64,000 nucleotides of DNA, from positions 240,362 to 304,361 of the forward strand of contig NW_004624785.1 of NCBI RefSeq assembly GCF_000247695.1, in the 5' to 3' direction. Source of the DNA: Heterocephalus glaber (Eukaryota > Chordata > Mammalia > Rodentia > Bathyergidae). The translations under genes and the position numbers were made by a program. The notes under the pieces are model-generated. The model saw only the letters and a list, made by a program, of their open reading frames with translations, was not told where the DNA came from and did not search any database. Below, piece after piece: positions 1 to 12,800 of the stretch; the first letter of the stretch is position 1, and every line of letters begins with the position of its first letter.

Positions 1-110
1 AAGGTGCATTATGTAAAGGTACAATTCCCAATGAGAAATGTAATTGTGTTGTATACCTACAATGTACCAATAAAAGAATTTAATACAAAAATTTATATAT
101 ATATGGTCCT
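1..110 (+). mobile_element. L1 3' end fragment (lineage-specific subfamily)
   Basis: Contains the recurring 3' terminus 'tatacctacaatgtaccaataaaa' class of sequence, also seen at 17000-17050 and 23895-23930 and, on the other strand, at 7187-7230 and 61140-61180. It is cut by the window edge. Confidence 0.6.
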
Positions 111-400
111 CATACCAGCAGCATCAACACTGGAAACAAATGACTGGGCCCCATCCAGGCCTATAGCTCAGACACACTGAGTGTGAGCCCAAAATGTGCA
201 CTGTCACAAGCCCTGGGGGAGTCTGATACAGGCCAGAGACTGAAAACCTCTGTTCCAGATGCCTCTGAGTAAACCCCGGCCACAGCATCATTCTATCGAT
301 GCAGACTTCAGTAAGGTCTGAAAGATAAGACTTCAGTACGAAGCTTTGAAAGATAAGACTCACATATCTATGTATGCATGCATGCACGTATCCGTGTATG

Positions 401-465
401 TACTGGGTACTGAACCCAGGGCATTGCTTATTCCAGGCAAATGTTCTACCACCGAGCTATACCAC
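401..465 (-). repeat. Old ID-type SINE fragment
   Basis: The reverse complement shows a diverged tRNA-like body with the B-box region (gtactgaacccag) and the A-box region (gagctata). No A tail is evident. Confidence 0.55.
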
Positions 466-492
466 CCCCTACTCCCACCCACCCCATCTCAA

Positions 493-590
493 GGGCTCTG
501 GGGATGTAGCTCAGTGGCACTGTGCCTGCCTGGAAAGCACAAGGTCCTGAGTTCAATCCCCAGTACCGAGAAGAAAAAGAAAAAGAAGAA
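493..590 (+). repeat. ID-type SINE
   Basis: Begins gggctctggggatgtagctc (A-box region), contains gagttcaatcccc (B-box region) and ends in an A/G-rich tail. Confidence 0.75.
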
Positions 591-614
591 CGTTAAAAAC
601 CACAGCAACCTCCA

Positions 615-736
615 GCCTTAGTAGGACAGGCCTGTAATCTCAACACTCTGGGAAGCCATAGTGAGGCTATAGCAAGAGGACTGCAACTTCAAGGCCAGCA
701 TGGCAACTTGGTGAGAGCCTGTTTCAAAAACAAAGT
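615..736 (+). repeat. B1-type SINE
   Basis: Contains cctgtaatctcaacactctg, a diverged B-box region and a 3' 'gagagcctgtttcaaaaac' end, typical of 7SL-derived B1 monomers. Confidence 0.7.
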
Positions 737-739
737 AGC

Positions 740-2550
740 CATAATACCATGGCAGGATGGGTGGGGGATCACATAGCCACCACGCCACCAAGTGGTGAGA
801 GGCACACAGACCTATTCCAGCCAGGTCCCACTGGGCACTGGCCAGTAGGAAGTGTCTAAAATTGTGGAGCTGGAGGAGAGCCCCTGAGCAGGGAAGGGCA
901 CTGGCTTCTGGACACAGGGTGTTGGAAGGTCAGGGACAGTGAGAAGGGCCAAGAAGAGTAAGAAAACTCAGATGTGAATGGGGCCCTGTGGTGGATTGAC
1001 TAATGGTCAACTTGTAACACCCAGCTGAACTGAATCACTGCAGTCTCAGCGAGGAGGATCCACCTGAAGACTGTTACCAATAGCCATAAAAAGAGAACTG
1101 GAGGGGAAGATCCTGGCCTGTTGATTTTCTAGGAGAAGCTTGCTGGATGGTTTTTCTAATGCAAACTTGGCTGTTCTCGTCCGGAGGAGGAGCTTGGGGC
1201 CTACCTGTCCCTGGGAATGGCTGCTGTTTTCATCAGGGGAGCTCTGATCTTTACTGTGAGCATCACTTCCTGGCTCCAGTGTGAATCCCTCAGCTTGGTG
1301 GCACAAATCCATCTCACCAGTGTAGATTTTCTGGCTTCCACCACTGGCCTTTAGGCCTTCCAGGTGCAGATCCTCAACACGGACAAGCATGAGACATTGC
1401 CATGGGCTCTAGGCCACTGGCTGGACTCAAGGAGTTCACTGCCTTGGACTCTAAACCTTTGGCTGGACTTGTGTGGGAAACTGCTGGGATCTAGGCCCTC
1501 AGTTGAATCCTTTGGGTTTCTAGTGTGCGGTTAATTTCTTGCACTCTTTGCATTTGACTTTTGGGGTATTTATAAAATAATCTTATAAGTTACGTGTCCT
1601 GTATTTAATGTATTCCCTTGCCAAATCCTGCTGACTACAACAGGCCCTGAAGGCAGGAGGAAGAGGGCATGTCCAGGAACCCGGAGTGGCTGGGAGGGCA
1701 GAGGCAGCTGCTGTGCCCACATATGACTAAGCTGGTCACTGAGGGACACTGGTGGCCCAGAGGAGCAGCTCCAGGAAAGTGGAGGGCAAAACCCTGAACA
1801 GAGCAGCAGAAGAAAATGCAGAGGAATTCTGTGTGCATGTGTGAGTATGCAGGTGTGTGTGTGTGTGTGTGTGTATACATGTGTATATGTGTGTGTAGAG
1901 CAGGATAGGGAAGTGGATCCCTGACAGGTGCACTGTGCTGGTAGAAAATGGTCCAAGAGAGGTCAGAACCAACATGGGAAGGGGACAGGGATGGTGGTGA
2001 GCTGCCAGAATCTCTCCTGAGTAGGCTTGTGGGATCTAGTGGATGAGGCTGGTCTTAAACATGGCAGTCAGCATGGTGAGCAGGAAGGGAGGGACAGCAT
2101 GTAGGAGAAGATGTGGGATGGCAGCGGTGGTGCAGGGGGCTGGTGGGTGCCTTGAGAGAAGCCAGGGACCAGCTAAAAGATGGGATGGAGGAGGAAGGGC
2201 ACAGCGAGGAGGGGCAGGTGTGGAAGTGCCATCAGGGAAGGTGGGAGGGAACAGAACACAGTACTGCAACTGAAGAGCCACATGGACCCCAGGGATGTAA
2301 GACACCACGTGTCTGCATAGTAAAGACTCTCCCAGCCATAGAGGCAGGGAGGACATGGGCAATCGGAGTTAACCAGGGATGAGGTCTGGCCAAGTGGGTG
2401 GTGCAGTGGCTGCTCACTGAGAACAGAAGGGCTAAAACCCTTAACAGCGAACTCTGGTTAAAGCCACAGAACTCTGATTAAAGCACTGGGCAACAAAGGA
2501 ACTCCAGTTAAAGACGTCTTAGATAGACCAGTCATTAAGACAGCAATAAA
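740..2550. other. No gene recognised; (TG)n microsatellite at 1831-1897
   Basis: SYNJ2 intron 1. I recognise no exon, SINE or LTR here. The one clear feature is a TG dinucleotide tract with TA interruptions at 1831-1897. Confidence 0.5.
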
Positions 2551-2552
2551 CC

Positions 2553-2720
2553 TTTTGTTTGTTTACATTGGAGACAGGGTTTCACTTTGTAGTTTGTAGT
2601 TTGTAGGCTGGCCTTGCACTCTCTATGCAGCTCAGGCTGACCTAGAACTCTCTGTGACCCTCCTGCCTCAGACTCCGAAGAGCTGGAATTACAGGCCTGT
2701 CCCAAACCACCATGCCCCGT
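2553..2720 (-). repeat. B1-type SINE with target-site duplication
   Basis: Reverse-strand B1: 'gagacagggtttcact' at its 3' side and 'ggaattacaggcctg' inside. Flanked by near-identical aataaaccttttg (2546) and aacaaaccttttg (2721). Confidence 0.75.
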
Positions 2721-2924
2721 AACAAACCTTTTGATGTTAGGTCCATTCGTTCCACCCAAAGAGTCCAAAGACAGTACAGACTTCCTTACCATCTTCTTAT
2801 CTAAAACTAAATGCCCAAGGAAGTGGTTTGATCAAAATTGCAGCTGTAAACATAATACCAAATACAATACAAGTGCTTCTGAAAGATCTACCAGGTGCTA
2901 AATGATACAGGAAAAGACATTCTT

Positions 2925-3012
2925 TTTTTTTTTTTTTTGGTACTGGGGATCGAACTCAGAACCTTGCGCTTAGGAGGCAAGTGGCAGCACCACTGAGATA
3001 AATCCCTGGCCC
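2925..3012 (-). repeat. ID-type SINE with target-site duplication
   Basis: Poly-T followed by ggtactggggatcgaactc and ending aaatccctggccc. Flanked by copies of gaaaagacattctt at 2911 and 3014. Confidence 0.85.
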
Positions 3013-3407
3013 AGAAAAGACATTCTTTAGATAATCACATTTGCTGCCTGGACCCTTTTTCTATATCCTCAAAACCTCATTAAAGAAAAAAAAAAAAAAT
3101 TTCTCACTCTGACTGTAGGGTTCCTGGAGCCCCTGGCCATCCCCCTTGGCAGTGTCCCCAGAGCCAAAATAAACTCTTGTCTTTTCTACATTCCTTGTCT
3201 AGTGGTAAATCCTTTTTACCACCCACTTCACTAGCCCTCCTTATACCACTGTCTCACATAGCAGGTGGGATCCGGGTGGGGGTACCAGGCAGGGCTGGTC
3301 TCTGCCCTGAAGAGAAGACCTGGGGGGAGGAGAGCTGTGAGAGGTGACAGGTTGAAGGGGTCGAGAAGTTAGGACAAAGATCACAGGGAGTGGGGAACAG
3401 AGGGATG

Positions 3408-3585
3408 GGTGGCTCACACGATGGAGCTGGAGCAGGTGTTGGCACATGTGACTTAAGCAGGAGGATCCCAAGTTTGACCCCAGCCTAGAGAATTTTGCAT
3501 GACTCTGTCTCAAAATAAAAAATAAAAAGGGCTGGGAATGTAACTCGGCATTAAGGACCTGGATTCAATCCTCAGTAATGAGGGT
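3408..3585 (+). repeat. B1-dID composite SINE
   Basis: A diverged B1 monomer ends in 'tctcaaaataaaaaataaaaa' (3500-3527) and runs straight into an ID monomer (gggctgggaatgtaactcgg) that lacks the segment between A and B boxes. Confidence 0.65.
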
Positions 3586-3589
3586 GGGG

Positions 3590-5200
3590 GTGGCATTGGG
3601 AGATGAAGAGTGAGTCAGATGACAGAGGGTCAAGGGTGTGGGCATGACACACTCAGTGTTGGAGGGGAGGTCAAGGTCTTTAGCAGGGTCACCAATATGG
3701 AGACTGAAGGTGCCAAGAATGAGGATAGGATCTGTATTTGAAAATCTGACAAAGAGAAAGAACAAACCACCTAGAAACCTGACTATGGCCTCAGGCAGGG
3801 GCAGGAGGTAGCTTAGACTGGTGTGCGTGTGTCCAGTGATAACAGACCAGGAGTCCCTTTCTGCAAAAGAGCTTGACTATGGGTTGACTTTTAGTCCTAT
3901 CTTCCTGGTAACCTGAGAAAAGTTATCTGTGTTAACATGTGTTATGATAAAACTAATCTTGATTGCTAAAAGCCATGTGGACTGAGAAGAACTATAAATA
4001 AAGAACAGGGGCCATGCAGAGACTTGAGGAGATCCTGGAAGACCTCCAGGGTCCAGGGGTGGGTAGAGGACAAAGAGCTGCTTGCTTGAGAAGCTTCCTA
4101 GGACTGGACACCTGCCCCAAAGCAGAGCAAATGTGGCCTGGGGACTCTTGGTTCTCAGGACAGAGCTAGGGGGCAAACAGGACCAGCAGTGGCTTCTAAG
4201 TCTGCTCTGATAAAAACCAGGACCCCCAGGCTGTGCTCCTGGACAGTAAGCAGCAGTCCAGCTCCAGTCAGAAACCACTGCATGCACTTCTCTCTTTAAC
4301 ATTTTCCACACTAACAAGCCATAAGGATGTGCCAGCAAAGCCCTGCCCAGGAAAATAAGTAGGACAATTGAACACTGCAGACAGCTCAAGCCTGGGTACC
4401 ATCTGCGGCCACATTCTTAGGCAGGATGTTAAACCATCTTCTTGTATTTTAGGGTCTCAAAAAGGATGGACTGGTCCAGACCAAGGTCAAACTTTCCTTC
4501 TTGTGCTGATCCTGAACTCAGTGCAGACTGGCTGGTGGCTGTTCCTTCTGGAGTTATCAGTTTGGAGCTGAAGCAGCTTTTCATCAAGACAACAGTTTCC
4601 CTGAAGCACAGAAAGGCTATGGGAGGGTTGCTAAACAAAGCGAAAATTAAAACATCTATTTGAAACAGAAGTGGAGCTCCAAGACAAAAGCCAATTGGCC
4701 AGGCTGTCAGCTGCTAAGACAAAGTTTGTCTTCCCTTTTGCCTCTCTCTTTCACCAAAAAGCCTAGGCCACCAAGAGCCCTGGGGAGACAGACCAACAAA
4801 AAGTATTAGCTAAGCAAATTTATTGCCTCCCACAATGCTGTGCTAAGGTCACAGCCCTGCTAAAGAAAACAGGAGGGAAGCTGAGTCTCGCAGGCAGAGC
4901 CAGAAAACCATCTGTGGTCAGGGGGACTTCCCCATACTCTCCACACCCCGACCCTGCACTGCAGGGCAGAGGTAACCAGGCCTGAGAGGGAGGTCGCTCC
5001 TGGGATAAAAAGATGGAGTACAGGACTAGCCCGAGTTTATAGTTGAGTTTTTTTTCCTTAAAAAGAGGAAATCCAGCATAGCAATTTGCATTTTAAAAAA
5101 ATAAGTGGAGGGTGGAGCTGGTGCCTGGAAGAGGATGGAGGGCCTAGCCCCTAGCAGCGGCTTCTCCTGCTTAGGGCAGCACAGTACTAGCCCTCCTGAG
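3590..5200. other. No gene or clear repeat recognised
   Basis: SYNJ2 intron 1. Short ORFs on both strands have no recognisable homology, splice structure or composition of coding sequence. Confidence 0.4.
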
Positions 5201-5662
5201 GCAGGAGAAAAGAAATAAAGATAGGCTGAAAGGAGACAAGAAAAATGGTCATTTAAAAATTGTATTTTTAGGCAAAACTGCAGCTTCAGGACATAAAGTT
5301 ACCCAAGGTTACAATACCTTTTTCCATTCCAGGAAACTCACTCCAAAAAAAATCCCTCAGGATCTAAAAGACATAACAACCCTGTTAATTGGGGACGTGC
5401 ATTTCTTCCCACAGACCTCCTTCCTCAAGGAAGCAGCGCTACCAGTGGGCAACAGACCTCTAAACATCAAATACATGCAAATGCTTTGTATTCCAACACT
5501 GCCTGGCCTTGAGATAGGAAAAAAGAACTAGAAAGAGATAAAAAGGAGGGAAGGAAAATTATAATTTTAAATTTAAAAACTATAGTTTTAGGACAAGCCC
5601 AGTTAATTTCTCTATTTTTTTTCTTTCCCTAACCTACTCTTTTTTCAAAAGAAACCCATAAA

Positions 5663-5747
5663 GGTGGGGATTTAACTCAGTGGTTTCGCCACCTACTGCA
5701 CAAAGGCAAGGACCCAAGTTCGATCCCCGGTACCAAAAAAAAAAAAA
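5663..5747 (+). repeat. ID-type SINE with 15-nt target-site duplication
   Basis: ID body with ggggatttaactcagtgg and gagttcgatcccc-like boxes and a 16-17 nt A tail. Flanked by copies of aaaagaaacccataa. Confidence 0.9.
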
Positions 5748-6164
5748 AAAGAAACCCATAAGGTCAAGCAAGACTGTGACTCATCCTGGCAGATGACACA
5801 ATTGGAAGAGGAGAAAAACTAGAGCTAAGAAGCTTCTCACATGGCCCCAAAAGTAGCCCCTGAGGAGCCTTTGCTGACCTTGACATATACAGAAAGAAAG
5901 GAAGATTTTGACTAACACAGGTCTTACTTTGACTTGGTCTTAAACACTCTGCAGGAAAGTATAATCAAAACTTATATAGAGTAATAGTGTAACGGGATCT
6001 CAGGGCCTGTTTTGGGGCAACGAAGATTGATGTCAACAAAACAGCGAACAACAAGTGGTGGGGAATGGCCAAATGTGCAGTAGAAAGAATAAAAGAGAAG
6101 CTCTCTGCTAGTCTGAGAGGGGTGTTCCGTAAGGTGGACACTGTAGATGTTTAAGTTTATTGGG

Positions 6165-6262
6165 GTTTTTTTTGTGGGGGGTTGTTTTGGTACTGGGGAT
6201 CGAACTAGGGTCCTTGCACTTGCGCAGCAGGCAGTGAAACCACTGAGCTAAATCCCTGGCCC
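6165..6262 (-). repeat. ID-type SINE with target-site duplication
   Basis: Reverse-strand ID (ggtactggggatcgaac ... aaatccctggcc) flanked by aagtttattggg at 6153 and 6263. Confidence 0.9.
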
Positions 6263-6411
6263 AAGTTTATTGGGCTTTTATAGTTTTGGGGGCCGGTGTA
6301 AATTACAGAAAGCAAGGATGCTCCTGGTAGGCCTTTGATGTCCGGAGTGCAAACTGCTTCATTTGTATTTTACTTACTCCAAGGTCTCTCCTATTTGTTT
6401 AAGGATCTGTT

Positions 6412-6500
6412 TTTGTTTGTTTGTTTTGGTACCAGGGATAGAACTCAGGACCTTGCACTTTCGAGGCAGGCGGGGTGCCACTGAGCTAAATCCCTGGCCC
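6412..6500 (-). repeat. ID-type SINE
   Basis: Reverse-strand ID with a (gttt)n tail, ggtaccagggatagaactc and aaatccctggccc. Short flanks ggatctgtt/gcatctgtt may be the target duplication. Confidence 0.85.
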
Positions 6501-7186
6501 AGCATCTGTTCTTTTGTCTCTTGCATTTTATTAGACCCTGCTGGTCTGTTTTGATATGGTAATTTACTTAGCCCTGACTTTTAGTTTACTTTAACTATTT
6601 AGGACCTGTGCCCTATCTGCCTAGATGCCCCTATCTCCTGGCTTCATTAGCAATATTAAAACAAAAAGGCTAGATGTAAAAGGGGTGCTGAACACTACAC
6701 CAGCCCCTACTGGCAGGCACCTATAGCATTCTGGCCTGTAGCCCAGTTCCACTAGCCCTTCCAAAACTTTGTCCTTCAGCCTCTTAGTAGAGTCCCATTC
6801 CCATTTTAATGTATTTTCAACTACCGCACCCCCCCCCGTAAAGATTTAGTTTCTTGTGTAGGTGTGCCTCAAAAATAAAAATGACAACATAAATATTCCA
6901 GCTACTAAGCTTTGTTACCTTTGTGGTATGAACTAACTTTCTGTTATCTACTCCAGACTTTATATGTTTATATTATCTAGAGCTAGTCACTATAAAAGGT
7001 TTTCCAGTATACAAAATAGAGGCCAGATACAGGTTCTAAGCACTATAGTAAAAAATTTTATGCTCCAATGGTCACAAAAACATAGATGTCTTTAGTGTGT
7101 TTCTTCATTGTTATAATTAAAATAGAAGGATATTAGATTTCTTATTGACAAAACAGGCAGGAGTGTGTATGCTCTTAAACTCCACT

Positions 7187-7528
7187 TTTTTTTTTATTGG
7201 TACATTTTAGGTATACAATATAATGACATTCATCACTGGAAATTTGCACCTTTACATACTCTCTTGGTTCTTATTTTTTCCCCCTTCCCCTGCCCTCCCT
7301 TCAACCCCTCCACCCCTCCCTATCTACAAAGACTTTGTTTCCATTTTTTCATTTTCTCATATTAATTCCATTCCCTTCTATCCTTTCCCCTAGCCCTCCC
7401 ACTTCCCCTTCCCCTTTGCCCCTTTTCTTCCTATTTCACATTATCTATATTATACCTTTCAGTCCTTATTTACACTTTCAGTTTCTCACACTAGAGAAAC
7501 TATTCAGTATTTACACATGTGTGTCCTG
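7187..7528 (-). mobile_element. 5'-truncated L1, 3'UTR only
   Basis: Minus-strand L1 3' end: poly-T, attggtacattttaggtata, then a pyrimidine-rich plus strand (the purine-rich L1 3'UTR tract), ending at ttctcacactagagaaac. Flanked by ttaaactccact (7175) and ttaaactctact (7529). It matches the 61128-61691 element over its whole length. Confidence 0.8.
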
Positions 7529-7582
7529 TTAAACTCTACTTCTTATATCTGGGTAAAGACTTCAAAACAAATAGAGGTTAAT

Positions 7583-7673
7583 TTTTTTTTTTTTTTTTGG
7601 TACCGGGGATCGAACTCTGGACGTTGCGCTTTCCAGGCAGGCGCCGGAACCACTGAGCTAAATCCCCGGCCCT
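7583..7673 (-). repeat. ID-type SINE with 14-nt target-site duplication
   Basis: Long T tract, ggtaccggggatcgaactc, aaatccccggccc. Perfect flanks aaatagaggttaat at 7569 and 7674 indicate a young insertion. Confidence 0.92.
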
Positions 7674-8829
7674 AAATAGAGGTTAATATTAAAAATAAAA
7701 GGTTCATCCCAAACACTGCCTAATTTTTTTCTGACTTGTACAGCTTTTTAGAATCACTATTTACCAAGATTCTACTTTTAATTTTTGGCTCCTGATTGTT
7801 TAACAAATCATGTTAAACAATAAGATAAAGCTTAAACTACACCTTACTAACCTTCTTGTCCTCCTTTCCAGACTATCAAAAGATGATGGTTTACCAAACA
7901 ACAAATGAGACTTTTGTTCCCAGGCTAGGTAGGGCCAAGTACCTCTTCAGCCTGTAGCAGTTACAAGAAAATAGAACTTCTGCCCCTATGCATCCCTTAA
8001 TACAAATAAAGGATCAAAGTGTCTGTGTGGGGTGGGGTGGAGTGAGGTAGAACAGAAGAAATAAAGATAGGTAAAAAGGAGACAAGAAAAATCATAATTT
8101 TAAAAATAAAAACTGTCAGGACACAAGCCCAGTTTAAAATTTATTTTTCTTTTCTCCCAAGATACAATAAGCCTGGGCCATTCCTTTTACCTGTAAATGG
8201 CCCTCTTTTACCTGTGAATAGAACACCTCTTTTCACCTTTAAAATAGGCCTTTCCCAATGGATGAGCTATAGCTGTAACACTTGTGAGAACTGTGATGGC
8301 TGTCACCTATGAATGGGGCATCCACAGTCACCCCCTGAAAAAGCGGTCACCTTTCATCTATACATTGAATCCCCTCTTTCCATAGATTCACAAGTTATAC
8401 AGATTTCCACTCCTAAATAGCCCATAAATATATCCAGCCCCAGATTATCATGTGCCTTCCTTTCAAGGGTCTGCATTCTATTTCTTTGAGTGTGAACTTT
8501 AAAAATTTCTGTTAAATAATCCCCTTTAGGCCCCTCAGTGATATGTCTTGACATTTTTTTTGTCCATGATGGGACTCAGTGAACCCGCAACTTAGTCTGC
8601 AGATAGGGTGGATTTAGCTTCCCATTTCTGCTTTGGGGATCTTCTCAGGCCCTCAGAGTCCGGCACAGTAGGAATGCACATCATAGATTACCATCACGAA
8701 GGCACCCCCAACTCCAGATCATTCTACCCTGCGGGTGAGTTCAGACCCCCATCTCCTCTTGGGGGGACCTCCCCAGACCTGGTTTGTTGACACCCCCACC
8801 TGCTAGGAAGCAGAGCAAAGTACACAAAC

Positions 8830-9712
8830 ACCCACTTCTCTCTAACTGTGTGCATGTTCTCTGTGGTCACGGGGGTCTTCTGGATCAACGTGCCTTCTTT
8901 TCGTAGTCAAACACCCACCTCACTTCAGAGTCTTCAGTTTCCCCAGCAAGTTCTCCTGGAGCGAGTCTTCCACCTGTCTATTCTGCACACAATGGATCCT
9001 TCATTTCACTCGTCATACCTTTGGTCTCAGGGCCTGGCTTGGAGGCTGGAGGCTCTGCTCCTAGGTAGTTTCTAGTTTCTCCATCACTGCTTCCTGCACA
9101 CACCAGCCAAACCAGTTCCCAGTTCAGTACTTCCCCACCTCTTCTTCCTTGTCAGTTCTTCCTTGCCCACCTCTTCCTTGAGAGAAGGAAGTATGACTTT
9201 AGGAGGCTGGGGAGGCCGAGGGAAGGGGAGTCACACAGTTCCATTTACACACTCTGGGAAGCTTCCCTTCCGGGTACCTGCTGTACGTCAGGCACTGTCC
9301 TAGATCCTGGGGGAAAACAGGCAGAAAGGAAGGATTCTGACCACAACAGAACAATGCAAAAAGCAAGTGAAGAGAACACGCCAAGAAGCAGGTGTGAACA
9401 CCTGAGGGATATCTGGGAGGATCCACAAGGCAGAAGTCCCTGGGGCCCTAGAAGTAAGGTTTCAGAGGAGCCTCAGGACAGAAACCAGGACAGGACAGCC
9501 TCAAGGGAGAGTGAGGAGGGAAAGCTAATACCACAGGTATGGACAACACAGACAGGACATGTGGACAACACGCAACAACATGTTTACACAAGCCCTCACA
9601 TGGGGGACCGGAAATCAGGCGGAGGCTGAGTCAGATGAAGGTTTCTCTCTTCCTCTCTCCCGCCCTCCCTCCCCCTCTCTTTCCTCCTCCCTTTCTCCCT
9701 CTCTCACTCTCA
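8830..9712. other. No gene recognised; pyrimidine-rich tract at 9641-9715
   Basis: SYNJ2 intron 1. A 70-nt CT-rich stretch precedes the composite SINE at 9713. No coding exon is supported. Confidence 0.4.
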
Positions 9713-9843
9713 TGTGGGGATTCTGTGGTACCAAGCTACAGCCCCAGCCCTTTTGGCTTGCCCAGGCTGAGCTCAAACTTGTGATCCTTCCGCCTCAGTC
9801 TCCCACAGCACTGGGACTACAGGAGGAGCCACCACGCTGGGCA
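9713..9843 (-). repeat. B1-dID composite SINE
   Basis: On the reverse strand a B1 monomer (gtggtggctcctcctgtagtcc ...) is followed by a shortened ID monomer (gggctggggctgtagcttgg). The internal ID segment is missing. Confidence 0.6.
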
Positions 9844-12800
9844 GAAAAGCATTTCTCAACATGAGATATGAGAGGCTTTGGGTGCACTGGTAGAAATAGC
9901 CTAGTTAGGAAGCAAAGAGGATCCTTGTGGGAATGAGGTCTTAAACGTGGGGGCTCATGCCTGGCAGATGGGCACAAGAGGGCATCCCCTGTGACAGAGT
10001 GAGGGCAGTGCCCGAGTGACTAGGTGAGAGTTCGCTGTGAATTACTTTCATTTTCTCAGGGAAGCAGGAAGCAAAATCACCAGGTGAGAGGGAGTAGGTG
10101 CTGAAGCTTGTGAAGATGTGAAACAGTCACCCCAAGACCAGAAGAGGAAGCTGAGAAGAAAAACACACTAAGATCTTGAACAGCACTGAGAATTAATCAG
10201 CACTGATTCTTTCTGGACACACTGGGCCACATGAGTATGTGCAGGGAGTAGAAAGGGCTGCACTTCTTTGGGTTGGGGACTTTGCTATTGAGTTCCAAAA
10301 GAGAGACAGGTAAGAAGGGCAGAAAGTGTAAGCAAGAGAGTCCTTACAGCCATGGCCAAGAACCCAAGCAAGAGAGAGAGGAGGAGAGGACCGGAAACCA
10401 AGAGCCAGCGAGAGTGTAGCACCAGGCCTCAGTGGGCTCAGGACAATCTGAGCAGGGCCCTGACAGAGTAAGCAGGCTGAAGGAGACAGGGGTGGGGGCT
10501 GAACTTGTCCTCCAGGGTGGTTTTATCCATGGGAGGCCCAGGCACGTGGCATGAAGTGAGAAGGGGCAGACTCTGCCTTGAGGAGGTCAAGAGGTGTGAG
10601 GCCAGCAGAGAAGGAGGAGTGTCCTCCGAATGTGACTGACCGCTCCTAGGACGGAGACAGATGCAACAGGGCCAAGAAGACAGTTCCCGTAAGGAGGTAT
10701 AAGCTTCCCACGGAGGGAGGAGGAGCCCTGGCCAGGGCAGGTAGAGGACAGAGGTACCGACCACCTCCAGGCAGAACACCCCAAGAGAGAAGGCCTGTGT
10801 TGGGGGTGGGAGTGCAGGTGAAGGGAGAGGTTGAAGGAGTGGCTGACAACGCAAGGTTTTACTAAAGTCAAGGGGATCTTTCTAGAAGGCTGAGGGATGA
10901 GCCAAGCAACCAACCAGAAATCAATTCCTACTTCATATTTTAACCCAGAGTCCAGCAAACAGGCCATAATTCGTTTTGCAGGCTTCTCTGATTTTTTTTT
11001 TTAAATTTTTATGTTCCCTGATGAGAAAATTAGCCAGAATCAGGAGCATGATTAGACCTTTGGGTCCACTGGTGTCAGGTACACTGTGAGGACTCCCTGC
11101 CAGAGCTGTGCTCAGGGTTCCTGGGAGCCTGAGTCTCAGACAAGCACAATGGCAAAGGGTCTAGGAAAGATGAAGAATAAATGACCAAGTAAACCCTGAG
11201 CAAACACATCAATTATGCTTCATTATTCAACTCTCCACATGTGCACATTTTGGGCACATTCTGTTCCTTACTCTTTTGGCCTCTTTCTCCATCTCTGTCT
11301 ACTGAACTGAAAAGGCCAGGGTTAGGGAGGAAGAAGCAGGAGTCCAGGAGGAGAGTGTTTGGCTATTTTCCCCAAAAGGGCAAAAGAAATCCTCTCAGAC
11401 AACCCTAGTTACCACTGTTTCATTCATTTGGAAACAGCTTTCTCTGCCTCCCAGGCCAAAGGTTTTCTGCCCCTGGAGTTAGCACTTCCCTTGAACAAAA
11501 AAAGGCCTCTGGGCTGGGTCAGTATCTGGCACTAGAAGCTTAACTATGTTAGAGCAGGGATTCCCAAACTGGGTCTCCAGGCACACTGGTATACCCTAAG
11601 ATGTGTTCTATGAACTAAAGGTCAATGGTGGCCTTTGAGAAACGCTGGCCCGAGCAATGCATTACTGTAGGGCCTTGGATCTTTCCTGTACCAACAGAGG
11701 TGCAGGGGAACATTTTGCAAGTGGGCTGCAGAGTTCACCCCCTGACATTCTTGGTTCTAGAACCCTTCTTTGGGCAGTCAGCCTCTGCAGGACTGCTTTG
11801 CCTGCCTCTGACACCTGTCCCAGATACCTGCTTTGTCCTCCCTAACCCTGACCTTTTCAGATTGGATCCCTCACCTACCACTCCCAACCCCTGCACACTG
11901 CAGCCCTCTCACTGGCTCCTGCCACTTCCCAGCTGGCCCCAGGCTGTGGCTCATCCCTCAAGCACCTGAGTCTTGCCTTGATGTTCCCAGCCCTGAGCTT
12001 GCAATTCAAGGTCCTGGCTGGAAACTAAGCACATGTGCTCCCTAGATGGCAGGTAGTGTCTGGGCTTGTCTGGAGGCCTGCAGGATTCTGGGAAGTCTGT
12101 GCACCAGAGAATCAACTGTCTTGCCGGGGAAGGGATCAGGCCATGGGGTGGGAGACAGGTGCAAAGCCACAGCTGCAGGCCCAGGAGGGAGACTGACTGC
12201 CCAAGCGTACTGTCACTCAGGGCCTCTGCTCAGCCATGCTCCATGCCTGAATCACAGGAGGAGACTGCCAGACAAAGGCAGGAGAAAAGAGATTCAGCCG
12301 TCATCCATCTGACTCTGATCACACACGGACAGCTGTACTAGGCAGAGCTGGCTGTGCCAGTACCATTGTTTGGACCATTTGCGCTTTTTCTTTTGAGAAT
12401 CATTTAGTATACCCTTGCCAGTTTTTCCTGTTGCACTATGTGTCCTCCTTTGTGATCTGCAGGAGCTCTTTTGTATGCCACAATTTCCCATTGTTGGCTC
12501 TTTTCAAGCTGCAAAGGCTGTATGTAGTTTCCTTCAGGGAGGTTGCTTGTATTCTAACACAGGGTTTTGTGATATACTAGAGCTTTCAACTTTCACAAAG
12601 TCAAATCTATTAGTGTGACACAGGGTGAGGGGCAGGCAGGAGCCCCAGGGTACTTCCAACATTCCATCTCCAGATCCACCTGCTGGTTATGAGGTTGTGT
12701 CCACTTTGAGTGTGTCCATTTTTCTACTTATATATTTCAATAAAAATGTTTCTTAAATCTGTCTGTTTTTTCCTTTCTGGCTTCTGAGTTTTATGCTTTG

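Larger units (their letters stand above)
5200..8820. mobile_element. Possible decayed LTR-retroelement area
   Basis: Three diverged direct copies of a roughly 100-nt A-rich motif (about 5206-5305, 5515-5615, 8050-8145) share 'aaaaaggag', 'aattttaaaa' and 'ggacaagcccagtt'-like blocks. Part of 8540-8800 looks like an LTR 3' region. No gag, pol or env reading frame survives. Several younger ID SINEs and an L1 have inserted. The family is unassigned and the call is tentative. Confidence 0.3.

Noticed and set aside
1831..1897. Short-period repeats considered as CRISPR-like or regulatory arrays
   Set aside because: Simple TG microsatellite in a mammalian genome; no repeat-spacer structure anywhere in the window.
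3877..4389. 170-codon minus-strand ORF, considered as a SYNJ2 exon
   Set aside because: Its translation does not match any part of synaptojanin 2 that I know, and it lacks exon-like borders.
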